From Cohnella ginsengisoli (GTDB lineage: Bacteria; Bacillota; Bacilli; Paenibacillales; Paenibacillaceae): DNA of 64,000 nt. The notes beneath the pieces were generated by a model. That model worked only from the letters and a program-made list of their open reading frames with translations. It did not search any database and was not told the origin of the DNA. The DNA is taken from the NCBI RefSeq assembly GCF_029525555.1, contig NZ_JAPDHZ010000002.1, forward strand, positions 1,525,868 through 1,589,867, given 5' to 3'. The translations under genes and the position numbers were made by a program. Shown one piece after another: positions 8,987 through 18,840 of the stretch; within the stretch, counting starts at the first letter, position 1, and the number at the start of each line of letters is the position of its first letter.

Positions 8987-10228
8987 GTGAGGATGGCCAT
9001 TTGGCTGTATTTGTTTTTGTTCGTCGCGTTCTTCGATCTGCATGCCCAATATCCCATGCTCACGCCGTTCGCCGTGTCGCTCGGCGCCGCGCCTTCGTTC
9101 ATCGGCCTGGTGATGGGGATGTACTCGCTCACGCACCTGCCCGGCAACCTGCTGGCGGGGTATGGCGTCGACCGGTACGGGAGCCGATTTTTTATCTCGG
9201 CCAGTCTCGTCGGCGCCGGCGTGCTGCTTCTGCTGCAGTCCAGGGTCACCGACCCCTGGCATCTGCTCTATGTCCGCTCGCTCAGCGGATTCGTGCTCGC
9301 CTTCTTGTCGCCGGCCTGTCTGTCCCTGCTGGCGAAGCTGACGCGGGATCATATCAAGCGCGGCAAACTGATGGCCGGCAACGGACTCGTCCATACGGTC
9401 GCCTCCGTCGTGTCTCCCGCAGCGGGCGCCTATCTTGCCGCCAAGGTCGGCTTCGCCCAGTCGTTCGCGCTTCTCGGTTGGGGACTGCTCGCGACCGGCC
9501 TGCTGTCGCTATGGTTCGTGCGAGACCCGCGGCGCGGCGCCGATGCGAATGTCGCTGCCGATGCGGCCGAGGCCGCGGGCGAAGCCGCGCTGGCGGAGCA
9601 GGCTTCGATGGGCGCGCCCGGGCCGAACGAAGAAGCTGAAGGAGGCTCGGCCGGGGCTGTGCCGCGCAGGTTTCCTTGGGCGGTGTTCCTGCTGCCCGTG
9701 GCGATGGCGTTCGCGCAAGGCATCCTCTCCTTCGAGCTGCCGCTGCGGGCGATCTCGGCCGAGGACGGCGGCGTACTGACGACGGGCATCCTGTTTTCCG
9801 TCGTGAGCCTGGGCGCGCTCGCCACGCTTGGCCTGCTGTTTTTGCAGCGTTACTTGCCCTACTCGCGCTGTGTCATCGGGGTGCTGCTGCTCGCGCTCGC
9901 TTACTACGGACTCGCCTCGGACTGGCCGGTCCCGATGATGGCGCTGCTGTTTGTGGTCGGCATGGCCAAAGGCGTCGTCTTTCCCGCGATGACATCGTTT
10001 CTGCTGCAGCTCAGCGGCCCGACCCGGTACGGCCGGACGTTCTCGCTCATGGCGATCGCCTCGTCGGTCGGCGCATTTCTCGGACCGGTGGCGGCCGGCG
10101 CGTTTCGCGGGCAGCTATCGCCGTTCTTCCTTTCCTTCGCTATCCTCATGCTCGCGCTGCTGGCGCTGGCTCCCAAGCCGGTGTACAAGGAAGGCTGGCA
10201 TCCGCAGCCGGCGGTGCCTCACGCTTAG
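8987..10228 (+). CDS. Major facilitator superfamily transporter
   Basis: 413 residues with about twelve membrane helices. The N-terminal half has the MFS loop motif GYGVDRYGSR after helix 2. A hydrophilic central loop of about 45 residues, rich in Ala, Glu and Gly (near 178-225), separates the two six-helix bundles. I chose the GTG at 8987 because GGAGG ends nine bases before it; a TTG at 8966 is in frame but lacks a site. The substrate is unknown; it is monocistronic and ends in a strong hairpin. Confidence 0.82.
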   Translation: MRMAIWLYLFLFVAFFDLHAQYPMLTPFAVSLGAAPSFIGLVMGMYSLTHLPGNLLAGYGVDRYGSRFFISASLVGAGVLLLLQSRVTDPWHLLYVRSLSGFVLAFLSPACLSLLAKLTRDHIKRGKLMAGNGLVHTVASVVSPAAGAYLAAKVGFAQSFALLGWGLLATGLLSLWFVRDPRRGADANVAADAAEAAGEAALAEQASMGAPGPNEEAEGGSAGAVPRRFPWAVFLLPVAMAFAQGILSFELPLRAISAEDGGVLTTGILFSVVSLGALATLGLLFLQRYLPYSRCVIGVLLLALAYYGLASDWPVPMMALLFVVGMAKGVVFPAMTSFLLQLSGPTRYGRTFSLMAIASSVGAFLGPVAAGAFRGQLSPFFLSFAILMLALLALAPKPVYKEGWHPQPAVPHA

Positions 10229-10274
10229 CGCAAAAGTGGCTGTACCAGGCAGCTGAAAAGATGCCGGAATCGTT

Positions 10275-10315
10275 AAACGGGACGAAGCAGAGGAGTTTCC
10301 TGCTTCGTCCCGTTT
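10275..10315 (+). terminator. Terminator after the MFS transporter gene
   Basis: Perfect 16-bp stem (AAACGGGACGAAGCAG paired with CTGCTTCGTCCCGTTT) and a 9-nt loop, 47 bp past the stop codon. There is no long T tract beyond TTT, so it may act in both directions. The remaining 300 bp up to 10639 hold no convincing gene or signal. Confidence 0.65.
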
Positions 10316-10639
10316 GCACTTTTGGTCTACGGCTACTTTTATCGGCAGCTTAGCGGGGGAGACGATGCCGTCCGACCACAGGGCTTATGCTTGTTCAAAA
10401 ATGGAAGCGGAAATCGCCGAACTCAGCTGTTCATTACCTGTCCAAAAACGCTATCTGGCTCGATCGTCTCAGTCGGCACTTCTTCGCACTCCCACCCAAC
10501 CGGCGCGTCGACACACTTTCACTCTAGTCGCCTCATTTTTGCTAACGCACCCGACACCTGCGTGCCCGGCACCGGCAGCACCGGCGGCGCGTCCCCTATG
10601 CTCCGCCTTCGCCTCTTTGCCTCCGACGACGCGCACGCC

Positions 10640-12469
10640 TTACCCCGTTCCCCGCTCCTCCTTGCCCTGCGAATGCAAGTACAGCTCCTCATAGTACCCA
10701 TGCTGCTCGAGCAGCTCGGCGTGGCTGCCCGCCTCGACGATGCGGCCCCCGCTCATGACGATGATGCGGTTCGCCCGCATGACGGTCGAGAGCCGGTGCG
10801 CGATGACGAGCGTCGTCCGCTCCCGCGAGACGACCCGGAGCGCGCGCTGGATCAGGTGCTCCGTGTACGAATCCAGATTGGCGGTCGCTTCGTCGAGGAT
10901 CAGGATCTTCGGCTTGAACACGATGATCCGCGCGAACGAGATCATCTGGCGCTCGCCCGCGGACAGCCCGCTGCCGCGCTCCGACAGCAGCGTGTCGTAG
11001 CCGTCCTTCAGCCGGCCGATCAGATCGTCGGCGCCGACGAACTTGCAGGCGCGGATGACTTCCTCGCGCGTGATCTCCTCGTCGAACATGCGGATATTGT
11101 CGACGATACTGCCCGAATACAAATACGGCTCCTGCTGGACGAGCCCCATGAGCCGGTGCAGGGACGACTGCGGCAGCGTCCGAATGTCGGTGCCGTCGAT
11201 ACGGACATCGCCTTCCCACACATCGTAGAAACGGCACAGCAGGCTGATCAGCGAGCTTTTGCCGGCGCCGGTCGTGCCGACGATGCCGATCATCTCGCCC
11301 GGCGCGATATGCAGATCCAAATCGTGCAGAACCGGCACGCCCGCTTGATAGCCGAACCGGACATGATTGAAGTCGATCCGTCCGGCGACCTGATCGCGCG
11401 CCAGCTGCTTCATCTCCGCCGCGTCCTCGATCTCCGGCTTCACGGCGAACAAGCTCCAGATGCGGCCGACCGAGACGGTGGTCGACTGCAGCGTGTTCCA
11501 CTGCGACGTAATCGTGCTGATCGGCTGGAAGAATTGGCGGATGTACGTAATAAAAGCGTATAAAACGCCGAATTCGATCGCGCTGTTGAACACCGCCACG
11601 CCGCCCAGCCAGGTGACGAGCGCGATGGATAGGCTGCCCAAGATGTCGAACGAGCGGTTGAAAAGCACGTTGGTGCGGATCTCGCGCAGATTAGCCCGCA
11701 GGTACGTCCGGTTGTTGTCGGTGAACCGGTTCTGCTGCTTCCGCTCCTGGTGGAACGCCTGGATCAGGTTCATCCCCGCCAGATTTTCCGCCGCGAACGC
11801 GATCAGGCGCGACAGCGCGGCGCGGGAGAGTTGGTACGTTTTTCGCATATAGGTCCGAAATCCGATCGCGATGAGCGCGATGACCGGCAGCAAAATCAGG
11901 CAATAAAGCGTAAGCGTAACGTCGAGCTGGAACATGATCGCAATGATAAAAATGAGCGTCAGTCCGTCGCGCACGAGCGAGAGCAGCACCTGCGAGAAAA
12001 ACTGGTTCAGCGTCTCCGTGTCGCTCGACACGTTCGTGATGAGGCTGCCTGCCGGCATCCGGTCGAAAAACGACATCGACTGCTTGCCGATATGCGCGAA
12101 CAGGTCCTTGCGGATCCGGCCGATGATATTCTGGCCTAAATATTGAAGCAGATTGTTCTGCAAATAAGTGAAAAGGAAGCCGGACAGCGCAAGTCCGAGA
12201 TAGACCGCGCAGATGACGAGCAGCGTTCCGAAGTCGTCGCGTCCCTTCAGGATGTTGTCGTCGATGGCGATCTTGACGAGATAAGGCTGCGCCAGATCGG
12301 CCGCGATGGCCAGCACCGTACAGCAGAAGACGAGAAGAAAGGAAAGCTTGTGCGGCCGAATGTATCCGAAAAAGGCGCGAAAAGCGGCCTTTTGATCAAC
12401 GGACGATCTTGGGTCGGCGGAACTCCGGTCGGCGGCGGAACGCTGATCAACGGGCGGTCGGTTCTGCAT
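10640..12469 (-). CDS. ABC exporter, second half-transporter (membrane domain fused to ATPase)
   Basis: 609 residues. Six membrane helices (about 45-340) are followed by an ATPase domain with Walker A GTTGAGKSS, signature LSAGERQ and Walker B ILILDEAT, then the H-loop IAHRLST. This is the layout of heterodimeric exporters such as BmrC/BmrD or YheI/YheH, which export drugs or lipids. The start is the ATG at 12469 within the last 23 bp of the partner gene. An N-terminal tail of about 28 residues rich in Asp, Ser, Arg and Gln precedes the first helix. Confidence 0.88.
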   Translation of the reverse strand: MQNRPPVDQRSAADRSSADPRSSVDQKAAFRAFFGYIRPHKLSFLLVFCCTVLAIAADLAQPYLVKIAIDDNILKGRDDFGTLLVICAVYLGLALSGFLFTYLQNNLLQYLGQNIIGRIRKDLFAHIGKQSMSFFDRMPAGSLITNVSSDTETLNQFFSQVLLSLVRDGLTLIFIIAIMFQLDVTLTLYCLILLPVIALIAIGFRTYMRKTYQLSRAALSRLIAFAAENLAGMNLIQAFHQERKQQNRFTDNNRTYLRANLREIRTNVLFNRSFDILGSLSIALVTWLGGVAVFNSAIEFGVLYAFITYIRQFFQPISTITSQWNTLQSTTVSVGRIWSLFAVKPEIEDAAEMKQLARDQVAGRIDFNHVRFGYQAGVPVLHDLDLHIAPGEMIGIVGTTGAGKSSLISLLCRFYDVWEGDVRIDGTDIRTLPQSSLHRLMGLVQQEPYLYSGSIVDNIRMFDEEITREEVIRACKFVGADDLIGRLKDGYDTLLSERGSGLSAGERQMISFARIIVFKPKILILDEATANLDSYTEHLIQRALRVVSRERTTLVIAHRLSTVMRANRIIVMSGGRIVEAGSHAELLEQHGYYEELYLHSQGKEERGTG

Positions 12470-14212
12470 CTTCGCGGCCTCCCTCCTCTTGAATGGCGTG
12501 CAACGTCGCGTACAAGCCCGCTTGCGCCAGCAGCTCGAGGTGCGTGCCCCGCTGCACGATGCGTCCCTCGTCCATGACGACGATCTCGTCCGCATGCTTG
12601 AGCGCGCTGATCCGGTGAGCGATGATGATCGTCGTCTTTCCTTTGCGGGCTTTGCGGATGCCGTCGATGATCCGCTTCTCGGTCACCGCGTCCACGGCGC
12701 TGACGCTGTCGTCCATGATGAGCACCGGCGCGTCCTTGATGAGCCCGCGGGCGAGCCCCGTCCGCTGGCGCTGTCCGCCGGATAGCGTGACGCCCCGCTC
12801 GCCCAATCGCGTGTCGAAGCTCTCGGGCAGCTCGGCGATCGATCCGTAGATCTGCGCCTGCTTGGCGGCCTTTTCTACCGTGGGCAGCTCCGTATCCCGC
12901 TTGTAAAAGGCGATGTTGTCGCGAATCGTCGTGCTGAACAAAAATCCCTCCTGGGGGGACGTAGGCGATCTGGTTCCGCAGGCTCTCGAGCGTAAGATCC
13001 CGGATGTCCGTGCCGGCGAGGCGTATCGTACCGGGCGGCGGATCGTATGCGCGCAGCAGCAGCTTGACGAGCGTCGTCTTGCCGCTGCCCGTCTTGCCTA
13101 GGATGCCGAGCGTCCGGCCCGGCGCGATATCGAGGCTGATATCGCGGAGCGACGGCCGCTCGGCATCGGGGTAGGCGAAGTTGAGATGCCGGATGCCGAT
13201 CGCGGCCTGATCGATGCTGCGGTGACGCGCGCTCTCCGTTTCCCGGATATCCGGCTCTACCGCCATCAGGTCGCCGATCCGCTCGAGCGAAGCGCGCGAA
13301 CGCTGCATCGCGTTGATGACATTGCCGATCGACTGCAGCGGCGCGACCATCATGCGGATGTACAAGGTGAGCTCGACGAAGTTGCCCAGCGTGATCGTAT
13401 GCCGAAGGGTCAGGTACCCGCCATAGGCGATCGTCCCGATCATGGAGAGCGCGCCGAGAAAAGGGATGATGGCTTGAAAAAGCGAAGAGACGCGCACGAG
13501 GCGCAGCTGGTTGTCGCGAATGCGATCGACCGTCTCTCCGAAGCGCCGGTTCATGGTCTCTTCGGCAGCGAACTTTTTCGTGACCCGAATACCGCCGAAT
13601 TGCTCCTCCGCCGACTCCGTCATTTTGCCAAGCGAGTCCTGGACATTCAGGGAACGCTTGCGGATGACGGGACCGAACCGCGTCACGATCCACGGGATCA
13701 GCAGCAGCGGCAGCACGCAGACGAGGACGAGACGCAGCGGAATGTCGCTGAGCGTCATCATGACGATCGCCGACAAAATGAGAATCGTCGCGTTGGTCGT
13801 CTGGTTGATCCCCATGGAGATCGATTCCCGGACGGCGGTCACGTCGTTCATCACGTAGCTGAGCAGCTTGCCGACGCCGTTTTTCGAATAGAAGCGCTCG
13901 CTCAGCGTGGTGAAGTGGGCGAACAGCTTTTTGCGCATATCGAACTCGTACAATCTGCCGAGCCGCATGACGACGTACTGGCCTGCGCCGGCCAGCACGC
14001 CGAAGGCAACGCCGACCGCCAGCAACGCCAGGCTGTAATCGACGATCGCCCCATGGGACAGCTGTCCCTTCTGCAGCCGGTCCGTAAAGCTGCCGAGTAG
14101 GCGGGGGGTAGTAGGACTGAATCGCATTGCCCGCCGCGATGAGCAGGATCGCAAAACCGTATACGTGCCATTTCGACTTGATGTAATCCCTGAGCATCCG
14201 TTTCGGCTTCAA
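12447..14212 (-). CDS. ABC exporter, first half-transporter, interrupted by two frameshifts
   Basis: Partner of the overlapping downstream exporter gene. It starts MKPKRMLRDYIKSKWH at 14212, has six membrane helices and an ATPase domain with Walker A GKTGSGKTT, signature LSGGQRQRTGLARGL and Walker B VLIMDDS (Asp in place of the usual Glu after the second Asp). That change would make this the degenerate catalytic site typical of heterodimeric exporters. The frame breaks at two G6 runs (14103-14108 and 12953-12958). Removing one base at each gives one continuous protein of about 587 residues through QSYYPRLLGS and AYVPQEGFLFS. Both breaks look like base-calling errors. Confidence 0.82.
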
Positions 14213-14404
14213 CCTGCATCACTTCCCGGAGAGAGATGGTCCTTGCGTATAGGCCCTATTCTAAAACTTTTTGACAGCGGTCTCAAACGCGCCTGTCCCT
14301 CCTTACGCTTAGAATACCCGGAGCCTGTGGTACAATAAAACAAAATACGGACGTCGAAAACCGGCGCTTATACGGTTCTTCGCGGCACCAGGAGGCGCAA
14401 ACGC

Positions 14405-14764
14405 GTGGACATCGCCATCATCGTCGAAGGAAAAAACGACCGCAGCCGGCTCGCGCGCGTCCTGTCTCCGGAAGTGCCGATCCATTGCACCTTCGGTACG
14501 CTCAGCACGAGCCGGATCGAAGCGCTGCGCAAGGCGATCGGCCGGCGGCACGTCTACTTATACATGGACAACGATTCGTCCGGGAGACGCATCCGCGGCG
14601 TCCTGCGCGACGTATTCCCGGATGCGGACCACATCTACACCAGGCGCGGCTACGCCGGCGTAGAGGGCACGCCAGAGGAATATCTGATACAGCAGTTGGA
14701 AAAGGCGGGGCTCGACGAATTCATCCTATATCCGGCTCCCGATGCCGACCGCTGGAAGGAATAG
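14405..14764 (+). CDS. Small Toprim-domain protein (YusF-like)
   Basis: 119 residues forming a single Toprim fold: the acidic IIVEGKND strand at the N-terminus and the YMDNDSSGRRIR motif (D-x-D) near residues 55-66 are the metal-binding signatures shared with DnaG primase and RNase M5. Stand-alone Toprim proteins of this size occur in Bacillus (YusF) with unknown function. The GTG start at 14405 follows AGGAGG. It is convergent with the SCO gene and shares a terminator with it. Confidence 0.75.
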   Translation: MDIAIIVEGKNDRSRLARVLSPEVPIHCTFGTLSTSRIEALRKAIGRRHVYLYMDNDSSGRRIRGVLRDVFPDADHIYTRRGYAGVEGTPEEYLIQQLEKAGLDEFILYPAPDADRWKE

Positions 14765-14812
14765 CGATCGACGCCGGCATCTATCCCAAGCCACCCGTGT
14801 CAGCAAAAAAAC

Positions 14813-14856
14813 AAAGCACCTCTCGTCGCATCCATCGATGCGCTAAGGGGTGCTTT
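14813..14856. terminator. Bidirectional terminator between the Toprim and SCO genes
   Basis: AAAGCACC pairs with GGTGCTTT, with an inner CGCATC/GATGCG stem. On the minus strand it is followed by TTTGTTTTTTT, making it a strong terminator for the SCO/ctaB operon; on the plus strand the tail is weaker. Confidence 0.8.
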
Positions 14857-14863
14857 ATCGATT

Positions 14864-15586
14864 TTACATCAGCTTCTTGACCATCGCGTAGATGTCGTCG
14901 GCGGACGCCGAGCTCGGAACGCCGGACGACTCCGGCAAAATCTGCTGGCGCATGCGTCCCTTCTTGTCGACGAGGACGATCAGGTTGGCGTGGGAGAAAA
15001 ATCCGTCCGCGTCCTTGACCGCGAGCAAGCCGTACTTGGAAGCGAGATCCGCCGTCTCGGCTTCGTCGCCGCGCAGGAACTTCCAGCCTGTATAGTCGGC
15101 GTGGTACTTGTCGCCGAACGTGCGCAGCGCTTCCGGCGTATCGCGAACCGGATCGATCGTCACGGAGACGATGTCCACGTTTTTACCGAACTGGCCGTCT
15201 GCCTTAAGCTTGTCCTGAACCTGCGAGAGCATGAACGTCGTCGGCGGACAGACGTCCGGGCAGTTGGTGAAGAAGAAGTAGACCAAGCGCACCTTGCCGT
15301 CGAGCGAGCTCATGCTAACGTCGTTGCCGTCGATATCCTGGTAAGTAAAGTCGGGCGCGGCTCCCTGGTCGGGGAGCTTGTCGGCTTGCTGCTGGCGGAT
15401 AAGGAGCCAGGCGATCAACACGAGCAGCAGCGCGAACAGCGCGAGCGAAAAGCCGTACCGCACGTACCAAGGCTTCGCAGGCTTGACCTGAACGGTGCCG
15501 TTGGCATTGACGTTCAGAGGCGCAGGACCCGCGCCGGGCCGATCTTGATTCCCGGATACGCCGGGTCCTTCGAACTCTTGGGACAT
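14864..15586 (-). CDS. SCO1/SenC/PrrC-family copper chaperone
   Basis: 240 residues: a cytoplasmic N-terminal tail of about 45 residues, one membrane anchor (about 46-64) and an extracytoplasmic thioredoxin-like domain with the metal-binding CPDVC (C-x3-C) motif and a distal His (FSHANLIVLV). SCO proteins deliver copper to the CuA centre of cytochrome c oxidase. The gene follows ctaB by 6 bp, consistent with an oxidase-assembly operon. Confidence 0.9.
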   Translation of the reverse strand: MSQEFEGPGVSGNQDRPGAGPAPLNVNANGTVQVKPAKPWYVRYGFSLALFALLLVLIAWLLIRQQQADKLPDQGAAPDFTYQDIDGNDVSMSSLDGKVRLVYFFFTNCPDVCPPTTFMLSQVQDKLKADGQFGKNVDIVSVTIDPVRDTPEALRTFGDKYHADYTGWKFLRGDEAETADLASKYGLLAVKDADGFFSHANLIVLVDKKGRMRQQILPESSGVPSSASADDIYAMVKKLM

Positions 15587-15592
15587 GTTACG

Positions 15593-16462
15593 CTACACTC
15601 CGTTCGTATCGAGTATCATCACGAGGAACATAATCATCAAATAATTGACGGAAAACAGAAAGTCCATTTTCGCCCACTTCTCGGTATCCTTGGCGACAAG
15701 TCCCGAGATCGCGTGGATCAGCCATGCGCCGACGATCACGACCGACAGCACCAGATAATAAATGCCGACGTAGTCGTACGTATACATCAGGATCGAGGCG
15801 ACCAGCAGGAGCAAAATGTAAGGAATCATCTGCCACTTGGTGCGAAGAATGCCCTTCACGACCGGGAGTACGGGGAAGCCGGCGGCCCGGTATTCCTCTA
15901 CGCGGCGGATCGTCAGCGACCAGAAGTGCGGCGGCTGCCAGAGGAACAGCAGCGCGAACAGAATCCATGCGCCGGCGTCCACTTCGCCGGTCACCGCGCA
16001 GTACCCGATCACGGGCGGCATGGCGCCGGAGATCCCGCCGATCGACGTGCTCCAGGTGGAGGTGCGCTTCAGCCAGATGGTGTAGACGATGCCATAGACG
16101 AACATGCCAAGCAGTCCCAGCCAGCCGCAGAGCGGATTGACGAGAATGAACAGCGTGGCGATCCCGAGCACGCCCAGCGCGATGGAGTAGCCGAGGACGA
16201 AGCCCGGGGAGAGCCGTCCCTGCGGGAGCGCACGGTCGCTCGTGCGGGACATTTTCGTATCGAAGTCCCGGTCCCAGTAATTGTTGAAGACGCAAGCCGC
16301 GGCCATCGTCAGCGTCGTGCCGATGAGCATCCAGAGCAGGTTCAGCCAAAAGTCCCAGCTCCCGATTTGCCACCTCGATGCGACCCAGAACCCGCCAAAT
16401 GCCGCGACGAGGTTAAGACGAATGATGCGCGGCTTGGTCAGGGCCACAAGATCTTTGAACAC
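15593..16462 (-). CDS. ctaB: Protoheme IX farnesyltransferase (heme O synthase)
   Basis: 289-residue integral membrane prenyltransferase of the UbiA superfamily that converts heme B to heme O for heme-copper oxidases. The Asp-rich motif NNYWDRDFDTKM is present near residue 60, followed by SRTSDRALPQG. About eight to nine membrane helices. The GTG start at 16462 follows AAGGAGG. It is the first gene of a two-gene operon with the SCO chaperone. Confidence 0.93.
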   Translation of the reverse strand: MFKDLVALTKPRIIRLNLVAAFGGFWVASRWQIGSWDFWLNLLWMLIGTTLTMAAACVFNNYWDRDFDTKMSRTSDRALPQGRLSPGFVLGYSIALGVLGIATLFILVNPLCGWLGLLGMFVYGIVYTIWLKRTSTWSTSIGGISGAMPPVIGYCAVTGEVDAGAWILFALLFLWQPPHFWSLTIRRVEEYRAAGFPVLPVVKGILRTKWQMIPYILLLLVASILMYTYDYVGIYYLVLSVVIVGAWLIHAISGLVAKDTEKWAKMDFLFSVNYLMIMFLVMILDTNGV

Positions 16463-16819
16463 GGTGTGCCTCCTTCAAACATAAAAAGCCGAGAACGGCC
16501 GAATCGTTTATCTATTTCCTTCTATTAGATGATAACCAAATCTGCACACCTTGACAATGTTCGCGCGGGGCTGTTCATCAAATCGCCACCTGTGCGCCAT
16601 CGGGTCGACATCCGCCCGCCTTCAAAGCGTCAAAAAAGCGTCGGCGTTCGCTGTCACCTTTCGCCCATGGGCGCAATACACTGTACGGAGACATTCGCCC
16701 AGGCGACCGGGCAGGCGACGACTCGCCACGGACCGCTGCGAAGCGACAGGATGGTCGGTCCGATTGCCCGCTCGTTTATTAACCCGCGCTTAGGCGCCCC
16801 AATTAAAGGAGGATCTCCC

Positions 16820-17296
16820 TTGTACAATCAACTGGCTTGGCCCCAACGAAGCATGCAGCAGATGCCGATGAACGCAACGACGGCCGCGCACCCGAACGTC
16901 GGCATGATGCCCGCAATGCCTTCCGGCATGGCGGCCGTTCCGAACGGTTCGATGCCGATGAACATGATGCCCCCGGCCGCACCAGGCGGCCTGCCGGTCA
17001 CCACGTTCATCCAGGCGCCCGGCCGCGAGGAGTCCTACGTCGAGAACATCCTGCGCATGAACCTCGGCAAAGTGGCCACGCTTTACATGACCTACGAGAA
17101 CAACAGCGAATGGAACGCCAAAATCTTCAAGGGCGTCCTCGAAGCCGCCGGACGCGATCACATCATCATCAGCGATCCCGCGACGGGCATGCGTTACCTG
17201 CTGCTTACGCTGAACCTCGACTACATCACGTTCGACGAGCCGCTTATTTATAATTTGCCCTTCGGCACGGCGAGCAATCCGATCACTCGCCGCTAA
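16820..17296 (+). CDS. gerQ: Spore coat protein GerQ
   Basis: 158 residues. A Met/Pro/Asn/Ala-rich N-terminal half (MPMN and MMP repeats) is followed by the conserved GerQ domain (about 75-158: EESYVENILRMNLGKVATLYMTYENN...FKGVLEAAGRDHIIISDP). In B. subtilis GerQ holds the lytic enzyme CwlJ in the spore coat and is cross-linked by transglutaminase. I chose the TTG at 16820 because it follows AAAGGAGG; the longer open frame upstream lacks a site. The 350 bp before it contain the divergent ctaB start and presumably a sporulation promoter that I could not pin down. Confidence 0.88.
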   Translation: MYNQLAWPQRSMQQMPMNATTAAHPNVGMMPAMPSGMAAVPNGSMPMNMMPPAAPGGLPVTTFIQAPGREESYVENILRMNLGKVATLYMTYENNSEWNAKIFKGVLEAAGRDHIIISDPATGMRYLLLTLNLDYITFDEPLIYNLPFGTASNPITRR

Positions 17297-17323
17297 TCGG
17301 CCCGATTCCGGGGGGAGACGAAG

Positions 17324-17602
17324 TCAACGGGGGCGAAGGTCCACACCCTTAAGCCCTGCCGTCCCCCCCTTCACCCATGAAACCATCTCCGACCAAGAAC
17401 GCCCTTCGAGGCGTTCTTTTTTTATGTCCGATGCTTCTCGCTCGTTCGCGGACCGACGAAGCTCGACGAATACGCCGGGCTGTTCCCGGTTTTCCGCCAG
17501 CTCCGCGCCCTCCCATCTTGACGGCGTCTCGCGGACCCATGCCAGAAAGCGTTCCCGGTGCGCTTCCGGAATGCTGTATTCGCAAAACAAGATCAAAGAC
17601 AT
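17324..17602 (-). CDS. Conserved hypothetical protein, 92 residues
   Basis: A compact charged protein starting MSLILFCEYSIPEAHRERFLAWVRE, with many Arg/Glu pairs and two Trp. It is not recognised but resembles ferredoxin-like small proteins in pattern. The ATG at 17602 follows GAGGGGAAGAAG at good spacing, and the reading frame stays open without low-complexity sequence. It converges on gerQ: the terminator hairpin of gerQ lies inside its 3' half, where it encodes KKERLEGRSW. Confidence 0.6.
   Translation of the reverse strand: MSLILFCEYSIPEAHRERFLAWVRETPSRWEGAELAENREQPGVFVELRRSANEREASDIKKERLEGRSWSEMVSWVKGGTAGLKGVDLRPR
17395..17423 (+). terminator. Terminator of gerQ, inside the opposing gene
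   Basis: Perfect 9-bp stem AAGAACGCC/GGCGTTCTT with a 6-nt loop and a T7 tail, 100 bp past the gerQ stop. It falls within the coding sequence of the convergent 92-residue gene. Confidence 0.85.
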
Positions 17603-17696
17603 GCGGCTTCTTCCCCTCATATTTGAATGGAGCTGCGCCCATACTATACCGATGCCGCGCCACGCGGCGAATCTGACGGCAAAGGAGATCATGATC

Positions 17697-18681
17697 ATGG
17701 ATTCCGGGACGCATCTCGTTTTCGGGCTCGGACTGGGCGGACTCGCCTTGATCGATCCCGTCATCGCCTACGAGCCGTACGGCCCTGTCGCGGTGCTGAT
17801 CGGCACGATCGCGGGCTCCCAAGCCCCCGACTTCGACACCGTGCTGCGATTGAAGAGCAATGCCGATTATATCAAAAACCACAGGGGCATGTCCCACTCT
17901 TTTCCTGCCATCGCCGGGTGGGCCGTCCTGATCACGCTGGCGCTTTCGCTTCTTTTCCGAAGCGTGTCCTGGTGGCATATCGGCCTGTGGGTGCTGCTCG
18001 CCGTGATCGTCCACGTGCTGAGCGACCTCTTCAACTCTTATGGCACGCAGGCTTTCCGGCCCGTGACGCGCAAATGGATCGCATGGAATATCATTCATAT
18101 TTTCGATCCGTTTATTTTCGGCGCGCATCTGGTTGCCATTCTGCTCTGGTTGACGGGCTGGGCGAGCCCCACCGTCGTCTTTCCCGTGTTGTACGCCATG
18201 TTGGCCGTTTATTACGCCTGGCGGAGCGTCGTGCATCGTCGGCTGTCGGCCCGCATCCCGTCCCGGGATCCCGAACGGCGCGAAGGCGACCAGTACACGC
18301 TGCTGCCCACGCTGAACCTGCATCGTTGGAACCTGGTGCGTCAATCGACGGACTGCACGTTCGCCATCGGCGAATGGGACAAAGGCGCGGTTCACTGGAT
18401 CGACCATACGAAGTGCGACGTCCATCCGGCGGTCGAAGCTTCCAAAAAAGAACAAGGACGTGCAGGCGCTGCTGAACGTCACGCCGTTTCCTTGCGCGCA
18501 AGTCCGAGAGCAGCCTTGGGGCTACGAGGTTCGCTGGATCGATATCCGTTACCGGCACCGGAAGCAGTATCCGTTCGTGGCGACGGTCATGATGGATGCC
18601 TCCTTTAAGGTTGTTCAATCGTACGTAGGCTGGCTCAGCGACGACCGCCTCGAGAAGCGTCTTCGCATGAACGCTTACTGA
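17697..18681 (+). CDS. yfhP: Membrane-bound metal-dependent hydrolase, YfhP-like, interrupted by one frameshift
   Basis: Integral membrane protein of the YdjM/YfhP family. The N-terminal part has the family pattern MDSGTHLVFGLGLGGLA, GSQAPDFDTVLRLK and HRGMSHSF, whose His and Asp residues are proposed metal ligands; four to five hydrophobic helices follow. The frame breaks at an A6 run (18444-18449). Removing one base joins EASKKNKDVQALLNVTPFP to the remaining 70 residues, giving about 327 residues, the usual family length. The ATG at 17697 lies nine bases after AAGGAG. Confidence 0.82.
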
Positions 18682-18712
18682 CCGGCCGTTCGATTCCCAT
18701 TCGCTTCGCGAT

Positions 18713-18736
18713 CAGACGGCGTTCGCCGTCTTTTTC
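18713..18736 (+). terminator. Terminator after the yfhP-like gene
   Basis: AGACGGC-GTTC-GCCGTCT hairpin followed by TTTT, 33 bp past the stop codon. Confidence 0.75.
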
Positions 18737-18796
18737 GCGAGAGCGGTCTTTTTTTTGCCGCAAAGGTTGACCTGGGCGACGCTTAGGCGCACAATA

Positions 18797-18823
18797 AAAG
18801 CCCGAGGGGTTTCCTCGGGCTTT
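18797..18823 (-). terminator. Terminator of the SASP gene
   Basis: AAAGCCCGAGG paired with CCTCGGGCTTT, followed on the minus strand by TTTTATTG, 18 bp beyond the SASP stop codon. Confidence 0.85.
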
Positions 18824-18840
18824 CGGTGAGCTAACGGATG

